Positions 1 to 10,300 of a stretch of 64,000 bases of DNA are shown in pieces. The translations under genes were made by a program, and so were the position numbers. The notes below the pieces were generated by a model. The model made no database searches and was not told the origin of the DNA. It saw nothing but the letters and a program-made list of their open reading frames with translations. Every line of letters starts with the position of its first letter. Position 1 is the first letter of the stretch. Origin of the DNA: Alligator mississippiensis (lineage: Eukaryota; Chordata; Crocodylia; Alligatoridae); the NCBI RefSeq assembly GCF_030867095.1, contig NC_081830.1:33773832-33837831 (forward strand), given 5' to 3'.

Positions 1-1029
1 CCAGGAATTTTGGGAGGCCCATAACAGCTGGAGGGATACAGACCCAGCAGAGACAAGCAGTGACCTATCGTCTCACAGACAGAGTAAGAGCTTTCCTGTT
101 GGGAAGTCTGGGAATCAGGAAAAGGTCCCTGCTGGAGGTTGCCTCCTGTGCATAACAGGGGCAGTGAAGCTTGTGAATGAGCTTGGAAGCCAGCCAGGTA
201 AGGCATGCAGCTGGACCAGCATGCAAGTGTTGCACAGCCCAGAATGCTGGGGCATTGAGAGAGGGGAGGATGTCCAGGTGTGGAGTGAGGACCATGAGCG
301 TCCTACAACTGGGAGAGGCTCTCACCACAGCTACTGGCTCTGCCATCAGTTAGCATAACCGTTCTGAGCTTCTTGGGATAGGCCCAGGCTGATTATAAGA
401 AAACCCTGGAGAGTGCAGCTGATGAATGCTCCAGGCTGGGAAGGGGCAAAAGACAAATCCCACTTGCAGTAGGAGGCTTCTCTCCAGATGGCCCATGCAC
501 CATGCGTACATGAGCAGAAGCTGGGAATGGAACATGCAGCTCCCATCCTGAAACGAGGGATTTGGGAAGGGCAGAAGGACCCTGCCTGGGCTGCACGCTG
601 AGGCTAAAGTAGCTCAGGGCAGAGAAGACGGTTCAGACCAGAAGCCAGGGGGCAGTTTCAGAAACAGGGTAAGAGCAGGTACTGGCAGTCTGTTGCCTGC
701 TCACTGGCCTCCAAATCACATCAGATCTGTATGTCCTACTGGAGGTTTCCCTCAAAGCCAGTGATGGGCTGGGGGAACTGCACAGCTGGGGCACTGGCTC
801 ACATCCCAGCATCTGTCTCTCCAACGCTGTCCGCAAAAGTCAGATCACTTTCTTGCCCCTGTTCATAGCTCCCTGATTTCTGCAGCAGAAGCTCTCACTT
901 GTCCTTCTCATCACAGCAGCGCATTGGGCACTCACGGTGAGTTACTTGTCTACTGTGAGCCCTGAATCCTTTCCAGAGTCACTGTTCTTACCCTGCAGGT
1001 GCAGCTTGCACCCCTGCTCCCCCCACCCC
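1..1029. other. Unassigned left flank
   Basis: I see no supported gene here. Open frames are short (under 100 codons), occur on both strands and match no family I recognise. In other vertebrates the gene upstream of ETV5 is DGKG, so this could be its 3' flank, but nothing in the sequence shows a DGKG exon. Confidence 0.4.
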
Positions 1030-1375
1030 CCCTTGTCTCCATGTAGGACTTTGCATTTGGCACTATAAAGGGAAAATTTGTTTGACTGGGCCTGGTTTAC
1101 CTACAGATCCAAATCAGTGCTCTTATTCTGATTTACTACACTGCCAATATGTGCAGCATCCACAAATCTTAGCAGCCGTGAGACTAATTTCTAAGCAGAG
1201 CATCATATGGTACTGAGGCAAATGGCATACAAATGTCTGGTACCTCTACAGAGTTGCCTTTTATCAGTCAAACCCATGATCTCATCACAGAAAGAAATCA
1301 GTCTCCTTGACATGACCTTCGTTCCATAAAGCCTGCATTGATCAGAACTGGCAAATACCAACAGGAAAGTCTGTC
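1030..1375 (-). mobile_element. Old L3/CR1-like LINE fragment, first half of a split copy
   Basis: Read as given, the text from about 1046 (gactttgcatttgg) matches the usual reverse-complement layout of the CR1/L3 reverse-transcriptase region; the CR1 at 53520 has gactttgcacttgt at the same place. It runs on to a stretch equivalent to the 'catgac..tccataaagcctgc' part of the RT and then breaks off. The matching continuation appears at about 3810. The copy is diverged and has no open frame of note. Confidence 0.55.
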
Positions 1376-1499
1376 TCATTTTTCAGTGAGAACATAGGGA
1401 CAAAGGCAGGAGGGCTACAGAAAAGGAGAGCATGACCATGGAAGTTATCACTTTTGGGGGTGGAAGCTAAACTCAAAATTGCTTAATGTGCTCAGGTTG

Positions 1500-2580
1500 C
1501 ATGGGCTATTGATGTGGCCCAAACCCGTGTGGTTTTTGGGCTGCATCATTAGAAGCATTAGGTGCAAGACAAGGGAAGTGATAGTGTCTCTCTGCTCAGC
1601 ACTGGTCAGGCCTCATCTGGATACTGTGTGCAGTTCTGGGCAAAACATTTTAAAAGGACGTGGAGAAGTTAGAGAGGGTTCAGAGGCAGGCAACAAAGAT
1701 GATTAAGGGCTTGGAAGGCAAGTCATATGAGGAGAGGCTGAAGGGGCTGAGCATGTACAGCTCACAATAAAGGTTCTTAAGCGGGGACATAGCAGCAGTC
1801 TTCAAATACTAAAAGGGTTGCCATAAAGAAGAGGGAAAACACCTTTTCTCTCTTCCTGCGAAGAGGAGGATGCAGAACAATAGCTTGAAGTTGCTGCAAA
1901 GTAAGTTTAGATTGGAAATCAGGGAAAACTTCACTATCAGAATAGTGAGGAAGTGGAATAGATGCCAGGGATGTTGCCGACTCTCCGTCACTGGAGGTGT
2001 TCAAGGAGAGGTTGGACAGCCACTGGTCAGGGATGATCTAGGCATAACGATATCTATATTCCACTACAGGGATTTCTCGGGCTTCTGGGCTGTACTGGTT
2101 GCCTCTGCCACCCCTTTCTGCTACGTGTGTCAGGGTGGGGGTTTAGCCTTCCTCAGAGGCGGTGGGTGTCTGCTGTAGCCAAGACCAGGGACTGACTGGG
2201 CTGTGCCAGTGCTCCTGCTGGGAGCAAAGATGGAGGTTGCTGGCTAGAGAGTCTTGCCCCTCCTCTCAGGGTCCAACCAATGCCATTTTTGGGGTCAGGA
2301 AGGAAGTTCCCCCCATTGTTAGATTGGTACAGACTGGGGGGTTTTCACCTTCCTCTGTAGCAGGGAGTGTGGCCCTCTAGAGCATATTTCATAGAGGCAG
2401 GACACTGGCTGCTGTGGCTCTCCTACTCTACCTGTGGCAGGTTAGGGTGTTAGGTCTGTGCTGTGTCAGGATTGGTGGTAGTCTTATGTACAGTTCAGAT
2501 GATGGTTTGTATGCTATGGTTTGGATAGGGCTGATCTGGGTCCCTTCCAGCCCCATGTCTCTAGGATTCTATGATCTCCA
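1500..2580 (+). mobile_element. CR1 LINE, 3' end of ORF2 plus 3' UTR
   Basis: A sense-strand CR1 remnant. The fragment LVRPHLDTVCSSGQ at about 1600 is the conserved CR1 '[13 protein letters not shown]' segment near the end of ORF2. The text then follows the normal CR1 order through 'ggaggtgttcaaggagaggttgg' and ends in a CR1-type tail near 2570 (ctaggattctatgat). Its 3' half is closely related to the copy at 60495-61020, which shares a long 3' UTR unlike the short tails at 13703 or 59628, so the two belong to one subfamily. ORF2 is broken by stops and frameshifts. Confidence 0.75.
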
Positions 2581-2584
2581 TTCA

Positions 2585-3765
2585 AAATACTGAAAGAACT
2601 GCTGTGCAAAATGTCAAACCCAGTAACAAGGATTTTCAGTGCATTTATCAAATCAGGGTTACTGCAGAGCTGGGGAATAGCAAGCTTAGCAGCACTATTT
2701 AAGAAAGTTAAAGAAACTAATTCAATATCTTCCTTTGGTAAGATCAGAGATTTTTTAGACAGGAAATTCATTAGCTCCAATTTGTTTAGACTTGAGTGAA
2801 GCACTTGATATGGCGACCTGTGGGCAATTATTAAGTAAGATAAAGAAGGTGGAGATTACTACAACAGGCTACAAGAAATACCATAAGAATTAGCTCAAGT
2901 GGGGAGGCAAGAACAGGTTGTACTAAAAGGGGAACTGTCAGCTGCGGGTGGATGATGAGGGAAGATCTCCAAGGATCGGTCTTAGGAACACTCTTGCTCC
3001 TTAGTGACCTGGGCACCAAAATTATGAGTGTATGAATGAACTGTGGATGACAAACTGGGAGGCATCACTGATGCAGGGGAGGATCAGACTATCAAATACG
3101 ACCTTGAGGACTGGGATGACAGAAAGGTGAGGAAATATAATAGGATGAAGTGCAAGGTGATGTTTTTAGGGACTAATAGCAATAATTTCTGTTACAAGCT
3201 GCAAAGTCCTGAGTGTATTAACCAATCATGGGGTGACAAAGAACCATGGATGTGATGTGACCATGAAAAGATTTAGTCCCAGGCTGTATCTGACAAGGTA
3301 TTTCAAATTGACATAGGAAAATACTAATCTAATACCCTCATACAAAGTGTTATTAAGACCTCATCTGGCATAATGTGCTACCCAAGTTCAAAGAGGATGA
3401 ATCAAACTAGAACATGTGCAGAGAAGGGCTGCTAGGATGGTCAAAGGAAAGGAGAGTCTGTCTTAGACAAGGATACCAAAAGAGCTTAGGTGGCTTAGCC
3501 TAGCAAAATGAGAGGGAATAGGATTGTTCTCAGCAGAAAGAAAGAAGAGCTCTTTAAGCTGAAGGACTATGTTGGCACGTGAACAAATGGATATAGACTG
3601 GCCATGAATAAATTAAGTTTGGAAATGAGAAAATGGTTTCTAACCACTGGGGGAGTGAAGTCTGGAAGAGCTTCTCAACAGACTAATGGGGTCAGAAAAC
3701 CCAATTTGACGGAACCCGATCTGTTTATGAAGGACATTAGAGGATGCAGTGCCTGCGAAAGCAGC
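2585..3765 (+). mobile_element. Old L3/CR1-like LINE fragment, reverse-transcriptase region
   Basis: Fragments of a LINE reverse transcriptase can be followed along the + strand. A SVLGPLLF-like segment lies near 2975, the KCKVMFLG motif (the CR1/L3 'KCKVMHLG' box) at about 3150, and an RxxxKMxKG-like stretch near 3430. It is more diverged than the CR1 copy that ends just before it, with many frame breaks, which suggests an older L3-type element. Confidence 0.6.
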
Positions 3766-3799
3766 GGCTGGACTTAGTGACCCATGACGGCCCTTCCCT

Positions 3800-4230
3800 T
3801 CCTGTATTATGTGCTCCTAATTGCATTCCTAGCCTTTTATTCTTTAGCAGCTGTATCCCCCACCAGCTTTTCCATTATTTTATCTGGGACTGGTGGCAGG
3901 CTGACATTGCTACCCTGTTTGAATACTGACACAATATTTGCACTCTGTCTTCAGGAATATCCTTGCAATTCCATGATTTGTTAAAAATCAGCACATCAGA
4001 ATTCTCCCTGGCCAGCTCTTTTACAACTCTTGACTGCTTGCTGATTTAGAAATGTTTCCCCCACCTAGATGTTGTTGTCCTGATCAGTTGCTAACGGTTT
4101 GAAAAGTATTCCATCACCTTCATTCAATCCCAGCATCATGCCCTGCTGCTTTCAAACAGAGAACAGAAATATGTATTGACCACTTCTACCTCTGCCCTGT
4201 TATCTCACTAACAATATTACTGTCTCCAGC
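3800..4230 (-). mobile_element. Old L3/CR1-like LINE fragment, second half of the split copy
   Basis: Reverse-complement LINE text: 'cttttccattattttatctggg' at about 3866, followed by 'ggcaggctgaca', is the antisense of the RT segment that precedes the catalytic domain in CR1/L3. In the CR1 at 52.8-54.9 kb (about 54285) this segment lies just beyond the part matched at 1030-1375. So 1030-1375 and 3800-4230 look like one minus-strand copy parted by about 2.4 kb of + strand LINE sequence. Confidence 0.5.
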
Positions 4231-4239
4231 TGTGATGAT

Positions 4240-4920
4240 TTAGGGAACTATGGATTCTGCTTTATATAACGAGAGCACCAGAGGTATATTTTGGGACTGA
4301 GGACAGAGTGCCCTATTCAGACCTGGGCCCAAAAGGAAACGGTGCTGGATAGAGATGCTCCAGAAGCCGGACAATTATCTATGGGCAGCAGAGAGGGGTC
4401 CAGGACTTAGAGAACTTGTCCCGGGGCCAGAACCCCTCCTGAGTGGGAAGGAGACAGAAACAGGACACCGCAGTAAGGTGTGCTTGTTTTTCCAGTCCAG
4501 ATCTTTGTGTTTCCTGCGCTGTCCAAGCGGCGAGCGCCGTGTTCCAGCACCCTGTGCAAAGTCTGTGTAGCCAGAGCATCCACGTGGGTGTAGGCCTGGG
4601 AAAATGTGTGCTGAAGCTATGGAGGAGTCGGGGGGATAGCACGGGTCATGGGGCCTATGAGGGCTATGAGGGCCTATAAGGCCAGGCCTCTGCAGAGGCC
4701 ACAGCTCCAGCCTGGGCCGGGGACAAGTCCGCAGATGGGGCCTGCAGGGGTGAAACCATCCAGAACAGGGCGCCAGACTCAGGCATGGGGCCAGGCCACA
4801 GGCGGGGAGAGCCTCTGCCCCGGCAGCCATGCATGCTGCCACCCTGGCCCTGCCACCACACTGCCACACCCCGTGGGGTGCCCTGAAGCCAGACTTCAGC
4901 GTGGGCCTGATGCCACAACT
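4240..4920. other. Unassigned flank before the ETV5 promoter
   Basis: No gene is supported. GC content rises toward the CpG island. Long overlapping frames on both strands, including a minus-strand frame at 4375-4935, are what GC-rich DNA gives by chance, and their translations match no family I know. Confidence 0.4.
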
Positions 4921-4995
4921 CCATGACCACACCACCGAGGAGCGCGGGCCGCGGTCCCTTTAACTCTTGCCCCAGCCTCGCCCTCCAAGGCCGGC

Positions 4996-5017
4996 TTTTT
5001 TTTTTTTTTTTTTTTTT
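4996..5017. repeat. T22 homopolymer at the edge of the CpG island
   Basis: An uninterrupted run of 22 T sits at the upstream border of the CpG island, about 30 bases before the octamer-like site. Such tracts resist nucleosome formation, so it may help keep the promoter open. That role is inference. Confidence 0.8.
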
Positions 5018-5279
5018 ATGAATGAATGCCGTCCCCCAGCGCTCATGCAAATGAGGCCGCGGCCATTGGCTGCAGCGCCGCGGAGAGCCCATTCGGTGCC
5101 GGGTCGCGGGGGGCGGGGAGGGGGCGGGCTCAGAACGCGCCGCCGGGCCGCCGGGGACCAATCAGGCGGGGGCGGCGCTGCAGCGGCCGCCTGTCATTGG
5201 GCGGGAGGCAGGGTAAACAAGCCGTGATGGACAGCCGGCGGCTCCGCAGCGGACCAATGACGGGGCGGCACGGGGGCGG

Positions 5280-5358
5280 GCTCTGGGGCCGCGGGGGGCG
5301 GGGGTCGGCGAGCGAGCGCAGAGGCTCGGGGCGCCCGGCGGCGGCACAGGGCGGGCAG
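5280..5358 (+). other. ETV5: Candidate ETV5 non-coding exon 1 (5' UTR, start uncertain)
   Basis: The gene family has an untranslated first exon. Within the island, CAG|GTGCGT at 5356-5364 is the most plausible donor (exon end 5358, intron from 5359). The start given is nominal, since the initiation site is unknown. Other GT positions in this GC-rich stretch cannot be excluded. Confidence 0.35.
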
Positions 5359-5399
5359 GTGCGTGCGGCGGCGGCCGGGGCTCCGCGGGCGGGGACGTG

Positions 5400-6120
5400 G
5401 ACACGACGTGTGTACACGCGCGTGGGTTCGCATCTGTGCAGGTGCGCGCGCGCGCGTGTGTGTCCGTGTGTGCGCGCGCGCGCGCGTGCGCCCGGGCCCT
5501 GTTTTTGTGAATGGGGCCCCGCGCGGGATCCGGTTACACGCGCCGGTCGCGGACCCCGCCCCGCCCCGCCATTCATAAAACCTGGGGCACCGCTCGCTGC
5601 GGGGGGCCGGGCCGCCCCGCCCCCCCCCCTCGCGTGTTACGAAACTCGGCTCGTGCCCCCGCCCGGGGGAGATGTGCACGCGAAGTGCCGCGTGTGCGGG
5701 TTGTGTGCGCGCCGCTGCCCTGTGTTGCGCGTGGTGTGTTCGTCCACGTGTGTTGCATGTATGTGTTGTGTGCGCACGTGCACATACCTGCGTTGTGTTG
5801 AGTGTGCACGTATTGTGTGTGGTGTGTGCATGGTAGCGCATGTGCATGGGTGTCTATGGGCACGTGTATGTTGTGTGTGTGCATGTGCGCACATTGCTTG
5901 TGTATATTATGCAAGTGCATGTGGTGTGCGCATCTGCGCAGTTGTATGCATGACTTGCATGTGAGTTATATGTGTGCATGCATGTGGCATGTGCATGTGT
6001 TCTGCATTCGATGTGTGCCTGTCTTGCGTGGTGCGTGTGTGTGTTTGCACGAGTGCTGCTTGTGCAGTGTGTGCGTGTATTGTGTGTGGTTGGTGTGTGT
6101 GTGCGTGCACGTGTGCCGGG
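5400..6120. repeat. Degenerate alternating CG/TG tract
   Basis: A stretch of about 700 bases is dominated by alternating pyrimidine-purine steps. It starts as nearly pure CG alternation (about 5444-5490) and shades into interrupted TG/CA with many GTGCATGTG-like units to about 6115. Alternating CG and TG are the classical Z-DNA-forming sequences. It lies at the start of intron 1 if the exon 1 donor is right. It also creates long chance open frames on both strands. Confidence 0.85.
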
Positions 6121-6639
6121 GGGCGAGGACAGGAATCTCGGTGCCTGTCTAACTCCCGTGCCCCCTCTGCTCCCCACTCAGAGCCCCTGCCTCGCTCCAC
6201 ATCTGGCCCCTCCACTACTTTTTTTCATTAGAAAAAAGACGGGTAGTGAATGCAGCCCCGTCCCGCCCCTTGGAGGGATTTGCCCATGGCATGTCGCGGT
6301 GCCATTCACATGGGGCAGTTGGTGCCTTTCCACCTTCATACTGACCCATGGGGAGCACAGCAGTGCCACAGGCTTTCAGCAGATGAGGGTTTTATCCCCC
6401 TAAAGCCAACTCCCACTGAGCACCTTGCTCTTGCTGCCGACAGCCTGGGGTTTTGGGTGCGGTGGGGATGTGGGTTCAGCTGCCACCTTCGGAGCACTGC
6501 TCTTCCCCGCATTAAATAAACTGGAACTTGCTTTCCATGAACTTGTTGCTATTTATATCCCTCTTTTTGCCATGTAAGGAGAAAACATTTTGTGCACCCA
6601 GCAGCGCCAGCTCACCCATGTCCCCTCTGCTTCTTCTCT

Positions 6640-6770
6640 AGGCTTGCTTATAAGAGGGGTAATCCATCCTTAGTGACGCCACACCCGTTGCCATAGTGAC
6701 TCTGTGACATCACGAAGGAAAGGTTATGACCTCGGTGTTGGAGCGAGAGGCTGGGCTACAGGGGGGAGAA
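6640..6770 (+). promoter_or_regulatory. ETV5: Candidate second promoter or enhancer before exon 2
   Basis: A TATA-like TTATAA (about 6648) is followed by a cluster of CRE/AP-1-like sites: TGACGCCA near 6674, TGACTCTG near 6697 and TGACATCA near 6706. Clustered CRE-like half-sites next to a TATA-like box, 400-500 bases before the coding exon, could be an alternative promoter with a continuous first exon reaching 7185. No transcript data support this. Confidence 0.3.
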
Positions 6771-6986
6771 ACTTGTGAATGAAGTTGAGCCGTGGGAGCG
6801 AGTAATTGAACAAGTGGGGAAACATCAGAGAGTCGAGGGATTAATGGTGAAGCAGAGTGCGCCGGGTGCATGTCACGGGGCTGCGGCGGAGCTGATCTTT
6901 CTAGGTTGCTGGCAGTGTCTCCTGGGGCCATTGGAGAAGGGGGAGTCTCCTGCATGCCCGAAAGCAGAAGCATATTTTGATTCGCG

Positions 6987-7037
6987 TCTCTCTCTCTCTC
7001 TCTTTCTGTCTCTCGGTGCTGCTGCTGCTGCTGTTCC
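6987..7037 (+). repeat. (CT)n-(CTG)n microsatellite forming the exon 2 acceptor tract
   Basis: A CT-dinucleotide run is followed by about five CTG/GCT units and TTCCACAG. Together they give the pyrimidine-rich stretch before the likely acceptor at 7040-7041. Length variation here could change exon 2 acceptor strength. Confidence 0.7.
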
Positions 7038-7041
7038 ACAG

Positions 7042-7140
7042 TCTTAAATCAGCTGTAGTTGGAACTTGGACACCTCTTTCGCTGGAGCTGGCTTCAATGC
7101 TGGAAACACCTAAGGGGCTATTAAAGGTTTTGGAAGCACA
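7042..7140 (+). other. ETV5: ETV5 5' UTR part of exon 2
   Basis: The segment between the acceptor at 7040-7041 and the start codon at 7141. The acceptor is chosen for its long pyrimidine tract and CAG end. The segment carries one upstream ATG (7097) in a weak context. Confidence 0.55.
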
Positions 7141-7373
7141 ATGGATGGTTTTTATGATCAGCAGGTCCCTTTCATGGTCCCGGGGGTAAGTCTGGCGGGC
7201 CTCTGCCTGCTCTCCCCCCTCTGGTGTTTTGTACCATCTCTGCTTCTTAGCACAGGGCTTCTCTCTCTTTGTCCAGCTGCCTCTTGCCTGCAGCTGAGCA
7301 GTGGTGCTCATGGAAAGATGCTGTCCTTTCTTTCAGAAGCCTTGCGCAGAAGACTGTCGAGGCCGCCCAGTGA
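7097..7373 (+). other. Upstream ORF overlapping the ETV5 start codon
   Basis: An ATG at 7097 is out of frame with the ETV5 start 44 bases later. In the spliced message it reads 29 codons to the end of exon 2, crosses the junction into exon 3 and stops at TGA 7371-7373, giving 41 codons. Its context is weak (T at -3, C at +4), while the main ATG has A at -3 and G at +4, so most ribosomes should scan past it. The sequence shows the frame; a role in limiting ETV5 translation is inference. Confidence 0.55.
7141..7185 (+). CDS. ETV5: ETV5 coding part of exon 2
   Basis: Encodes residues 1-15, the PEA3-family opening. It ends on a whole codon at a consensus GTAAGT donor. The next intron is 151 bases. 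Confidence 0.95.
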
Positions 7374-10300
7374 CTGACAGAAAACGGAAGTTTTTGGACA
7401 CTGATCTGGCGCATGATTCGGAAGGTAGCGAATCTTCCTTTTCCCAACCCCACTCTAGTTTAAGCGGTCACTACTGTAAGTAGTGCCTGTAGCTGCTTTT
7501 CTTCATATAGATTGACTTTGTTTTTTTGTAACTGTCATCTGCTTCACTCTTTTCCTGTTCCAGAACTGTTCCAGGACCTCAGCCAGCTGCAGGAGACTTG
7601 GTTAGCTGAAGGCAAGTCTTCATATCTGCCCTTTTTCCATACAAAACCTTCTAGTCGGATATAGTTGGAGAAACTAAAAGACCTCAAACCACTTTTTTTT
7701 CCAGCTCAAGTTCCTGATGATGAGCAGTTCGTCCCAGATTTTCAGTCTGACAACTGTGAGTAACTTCTTTACCATTTCCTTCCCATTTGGCTGTGAAAAA
7801 TGTTCTGATCAATGCCATGCACAAAAAAAAAGTTTCATTTGTGGTTTTGTCCCTCCTTCTGGGTGACTTTGATTCTTTAAGTTGAGGCTTGGCTATATTT
7901 GTGAATGTTCAGCCTTTATTAAGCAGCAGTAAAATAGCCACACTTGTGAAATACCTTTTAAGTAGGATGTCTAGAATTGGTTAAACACTTGCTGATTGTC
8001 TGCTGTTCAATAGATTCTTTGCTTTTGAAACCAGTTTGTTAGGGAGTTGCACCACTTATGAGACTGATACAGCACTAATTGATTAGTAGCATCTCTCTAC
8101 AAAGCCCTCAACCAGTTCTGGAGCTTTTATGGTCAATGCCTAGTTAAGATTGTCAAGGGCAGAGCTGAGCAGCACAACTCGAGTGGCATCAGGGAGCCAT
8201 AATCAGTGGCAAGTACGAGTGTTTTAAGGGAAGACCGGTGAAATTGCAGTCTCTTTTGAATTGCATGATAGAGGGAGAGTTGTTCTCTGCTCATGGTGCA
8301 TGATAACAAACACCTGTGCCAGTCAGGGCTCCTAGTCCTTGGGTGTGGGATGCTTTTCTTCCTGTGCAGACATCGGACTCTGTTTGTGGTGGCATTGCAA
8401 GCTGAATGAAAGCAGGATGTTCTGAATTGTTACCTGCAAAAAAAAAAAAAACAACCCAAAAACCCACACATGCTAGTTTAGTTTGGTATTCATTAATGGG
8501 CCTTTCTCTGAAGCCAAACAGCGACAGATCTGAAAGAAAATCAAACGTAGCCTGCAGTGGAACAGATTCTTCACCTAAGCTCTGTCGCAGCATGCAGCAG
8601 AGTCTCTTATAGCAAGCGCATGTTAATTATTGCTCTTTGATTACTTCTGAGTGAGTGGGACGCTTGCCATTAAACTGCTCCAGACAACCAATGTTTCTGC
8701 CGGATAGTCCTCCCTCTACCCCCCTCCTCCTTTCTCCCCGGAGATGAAAGGCAGGCCTAGAGTCAGGAGCAGAGCTGCGTGTTGACATTCTAGCCCAGCC
8801 CTTCCCGTTCTTGCTCGGAGCCATATAAACTGCTGCACGCGTGGGAGGGTGGCTCTTTTGGCAGAGTCGCTCTCAGATGCCTCTTTGGCAGCCTCTTGTG
8901 TCTTTGTAACCTGAAGAGTTTTCGAAAGACATGAAATGGCTGCTCCTGGTCACTGGGCTTCGCAGTGGCTTGAGGGTGACTTGATCGGGCTTGGCAGAAA
9001 TAAGCTGTAGCTCTCAGTGCCAGTTTGTAGTGCACGTGTGTTTCAAATGTGTTCTGCTTCTGCAGGAAATAAACCAGAGAGCCTTGTTGCAACGACACGT
9101 GTTTTGGGCTGAAGTGAGCCTGCCTGCAGACTCAAATGTAGGTCTGGGTTTCATGACTAAAGAAATCCTGAAGAGGTGCCATGCTGCTGGCAGATCTGGT
9201 AGCAGCCAGCACAGCCCGATTAGCTTCCTGTTCCCTCTCCTCCCTCACCTGGCAGAGACCTATGGAGGGAGGGAAAGAGCCCAAGTGTTTCATAACTTAG
9301 TTGGCTGGGGCTGAAGAGGATTAGAACAATATTTTTCGTTTTAAGGGAAGTGTCTCCTTGCCTTCGGGGGCTTAGCTGCACTAACCCACACTTCAGAGGG
9401 TTATTCTGGGGCTGTAATCTCCTCCGCTAATCTTTTTAACCTCTGCTAGTCTATAAAGAGGAACGTTGCTGTGTTCAGTGAATGCCCTGGGCAGTGCTGG
9501 AGCCGCTGTGCCATCCTGAACTGACCTCTGGGGGCAGGGAGGCTGGCCTTGCCCTTTCCTGGGACAGCCAAGAAGTGCTAAGAGGAACAGCAGCCTCCGT
9601 GTCCATTCCCTCCTGTGGCTCTGGAGGGATGCATGGCTTTGCTCTGGTCTGTGTTCCTGCCTTACCTAGTATTGGATGGGACTGCTGTATTACTTCCAGG
9701 GGACACTGTCAGCTCCAATTTACCTGTGTGTCTGCAAGTGGCCTTGCTTCCGCTGTTGAGATTGGGTGGAGTTGTAGGTTTTGCAGGAATTTTTTAATTG
9801 CACTCAGTGGAGTTGATGGTGCTTTGTGTACAGTTGCTTTCACTTCTTCCTACTGTTATGCAATAGCACAGTCTACCCTCAGGAATGGCAGTAGCCTGAG
9901 CTCACAAGGCAGCCACTGCTGGGGACCTGGGTGTCTCGGTGTCGCCCTAGTTCTTAGCAATGACATGCCAGGATTCCTTATTTGGACAGGTTTTATTTTT
10001 ATCCTGAGCAAATCCATTCTGTCATCTCTCCCCCTGCATCACCCCCAGCACCAGCACTGCCAAGTCACCCTCCGCTGTAGTGTTGGACTGTGCACTATTG
10101 CACTAATATGGCATTGCCCTATGGGGCAGAGCCTTTCCTTGGTTTCACTCGTTTGATCCTTCCTATGCTGCTTTCACTAAATGGGAAGTGTCCTGTTTGG
10201 CTTTCCCACTGTCTAATAAACTTCAGGCTCAGTAAAGTATTGTGCTTATCTTGCCAAAAATTTTTGCCATATCTGGAAGTTTCTTGAAGAGAAGCCACCG

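Larger units (their letters stand above)
4925..5720 (+). promoter_or_regulatory. ETV5: ETV5 CpG-island promoter
   Basis: A dense CpG stretch begins here and fades after 5.7 kb. It contains an octamer-type ATGCAAAT at about 5045 and several CCAAT boxes in both orientations (near 5065, 5159, 5195 and 5255). It also has GC boxes of the GGGGCGGG type near 5114, 5265 and 5274, which are Sp/KLF-like sites. No TATA box is evident, which fits a dispersed CpG-island start. The place and orientation, 1.4-2.2 kb before the start codon, make it the main ETV5 promoter. The exact start site cannot be read from sequence. Confidence 0.75.

Noticed and set aside
1-1029. Possible 3' end of DGKG, the usual upstream neighbour
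   Set aside because: No exon-like protein match, splice pair or poly(A) context could be found.
4375-4935. 186-codon minus-strand frame
   Set aside because: GC-rich chance frame with overlapping frames on the other strand and no recognisable domain.
5026-5964. 312-codon open frame across the CpG island, with Arg/Cys/Val-rich translation
   Set aside because: It runs through the promoter and the CG/TG alternating tract, where stops are rare in several frames on both strands. The translation is low-complexity and matches no family.
9482-10156. 224-codon frame in intron 5
   Set aside because: No domain or homology that I recognise and no splice or promoter support. It lies inside an ETV5 intron and has intron-like composition.
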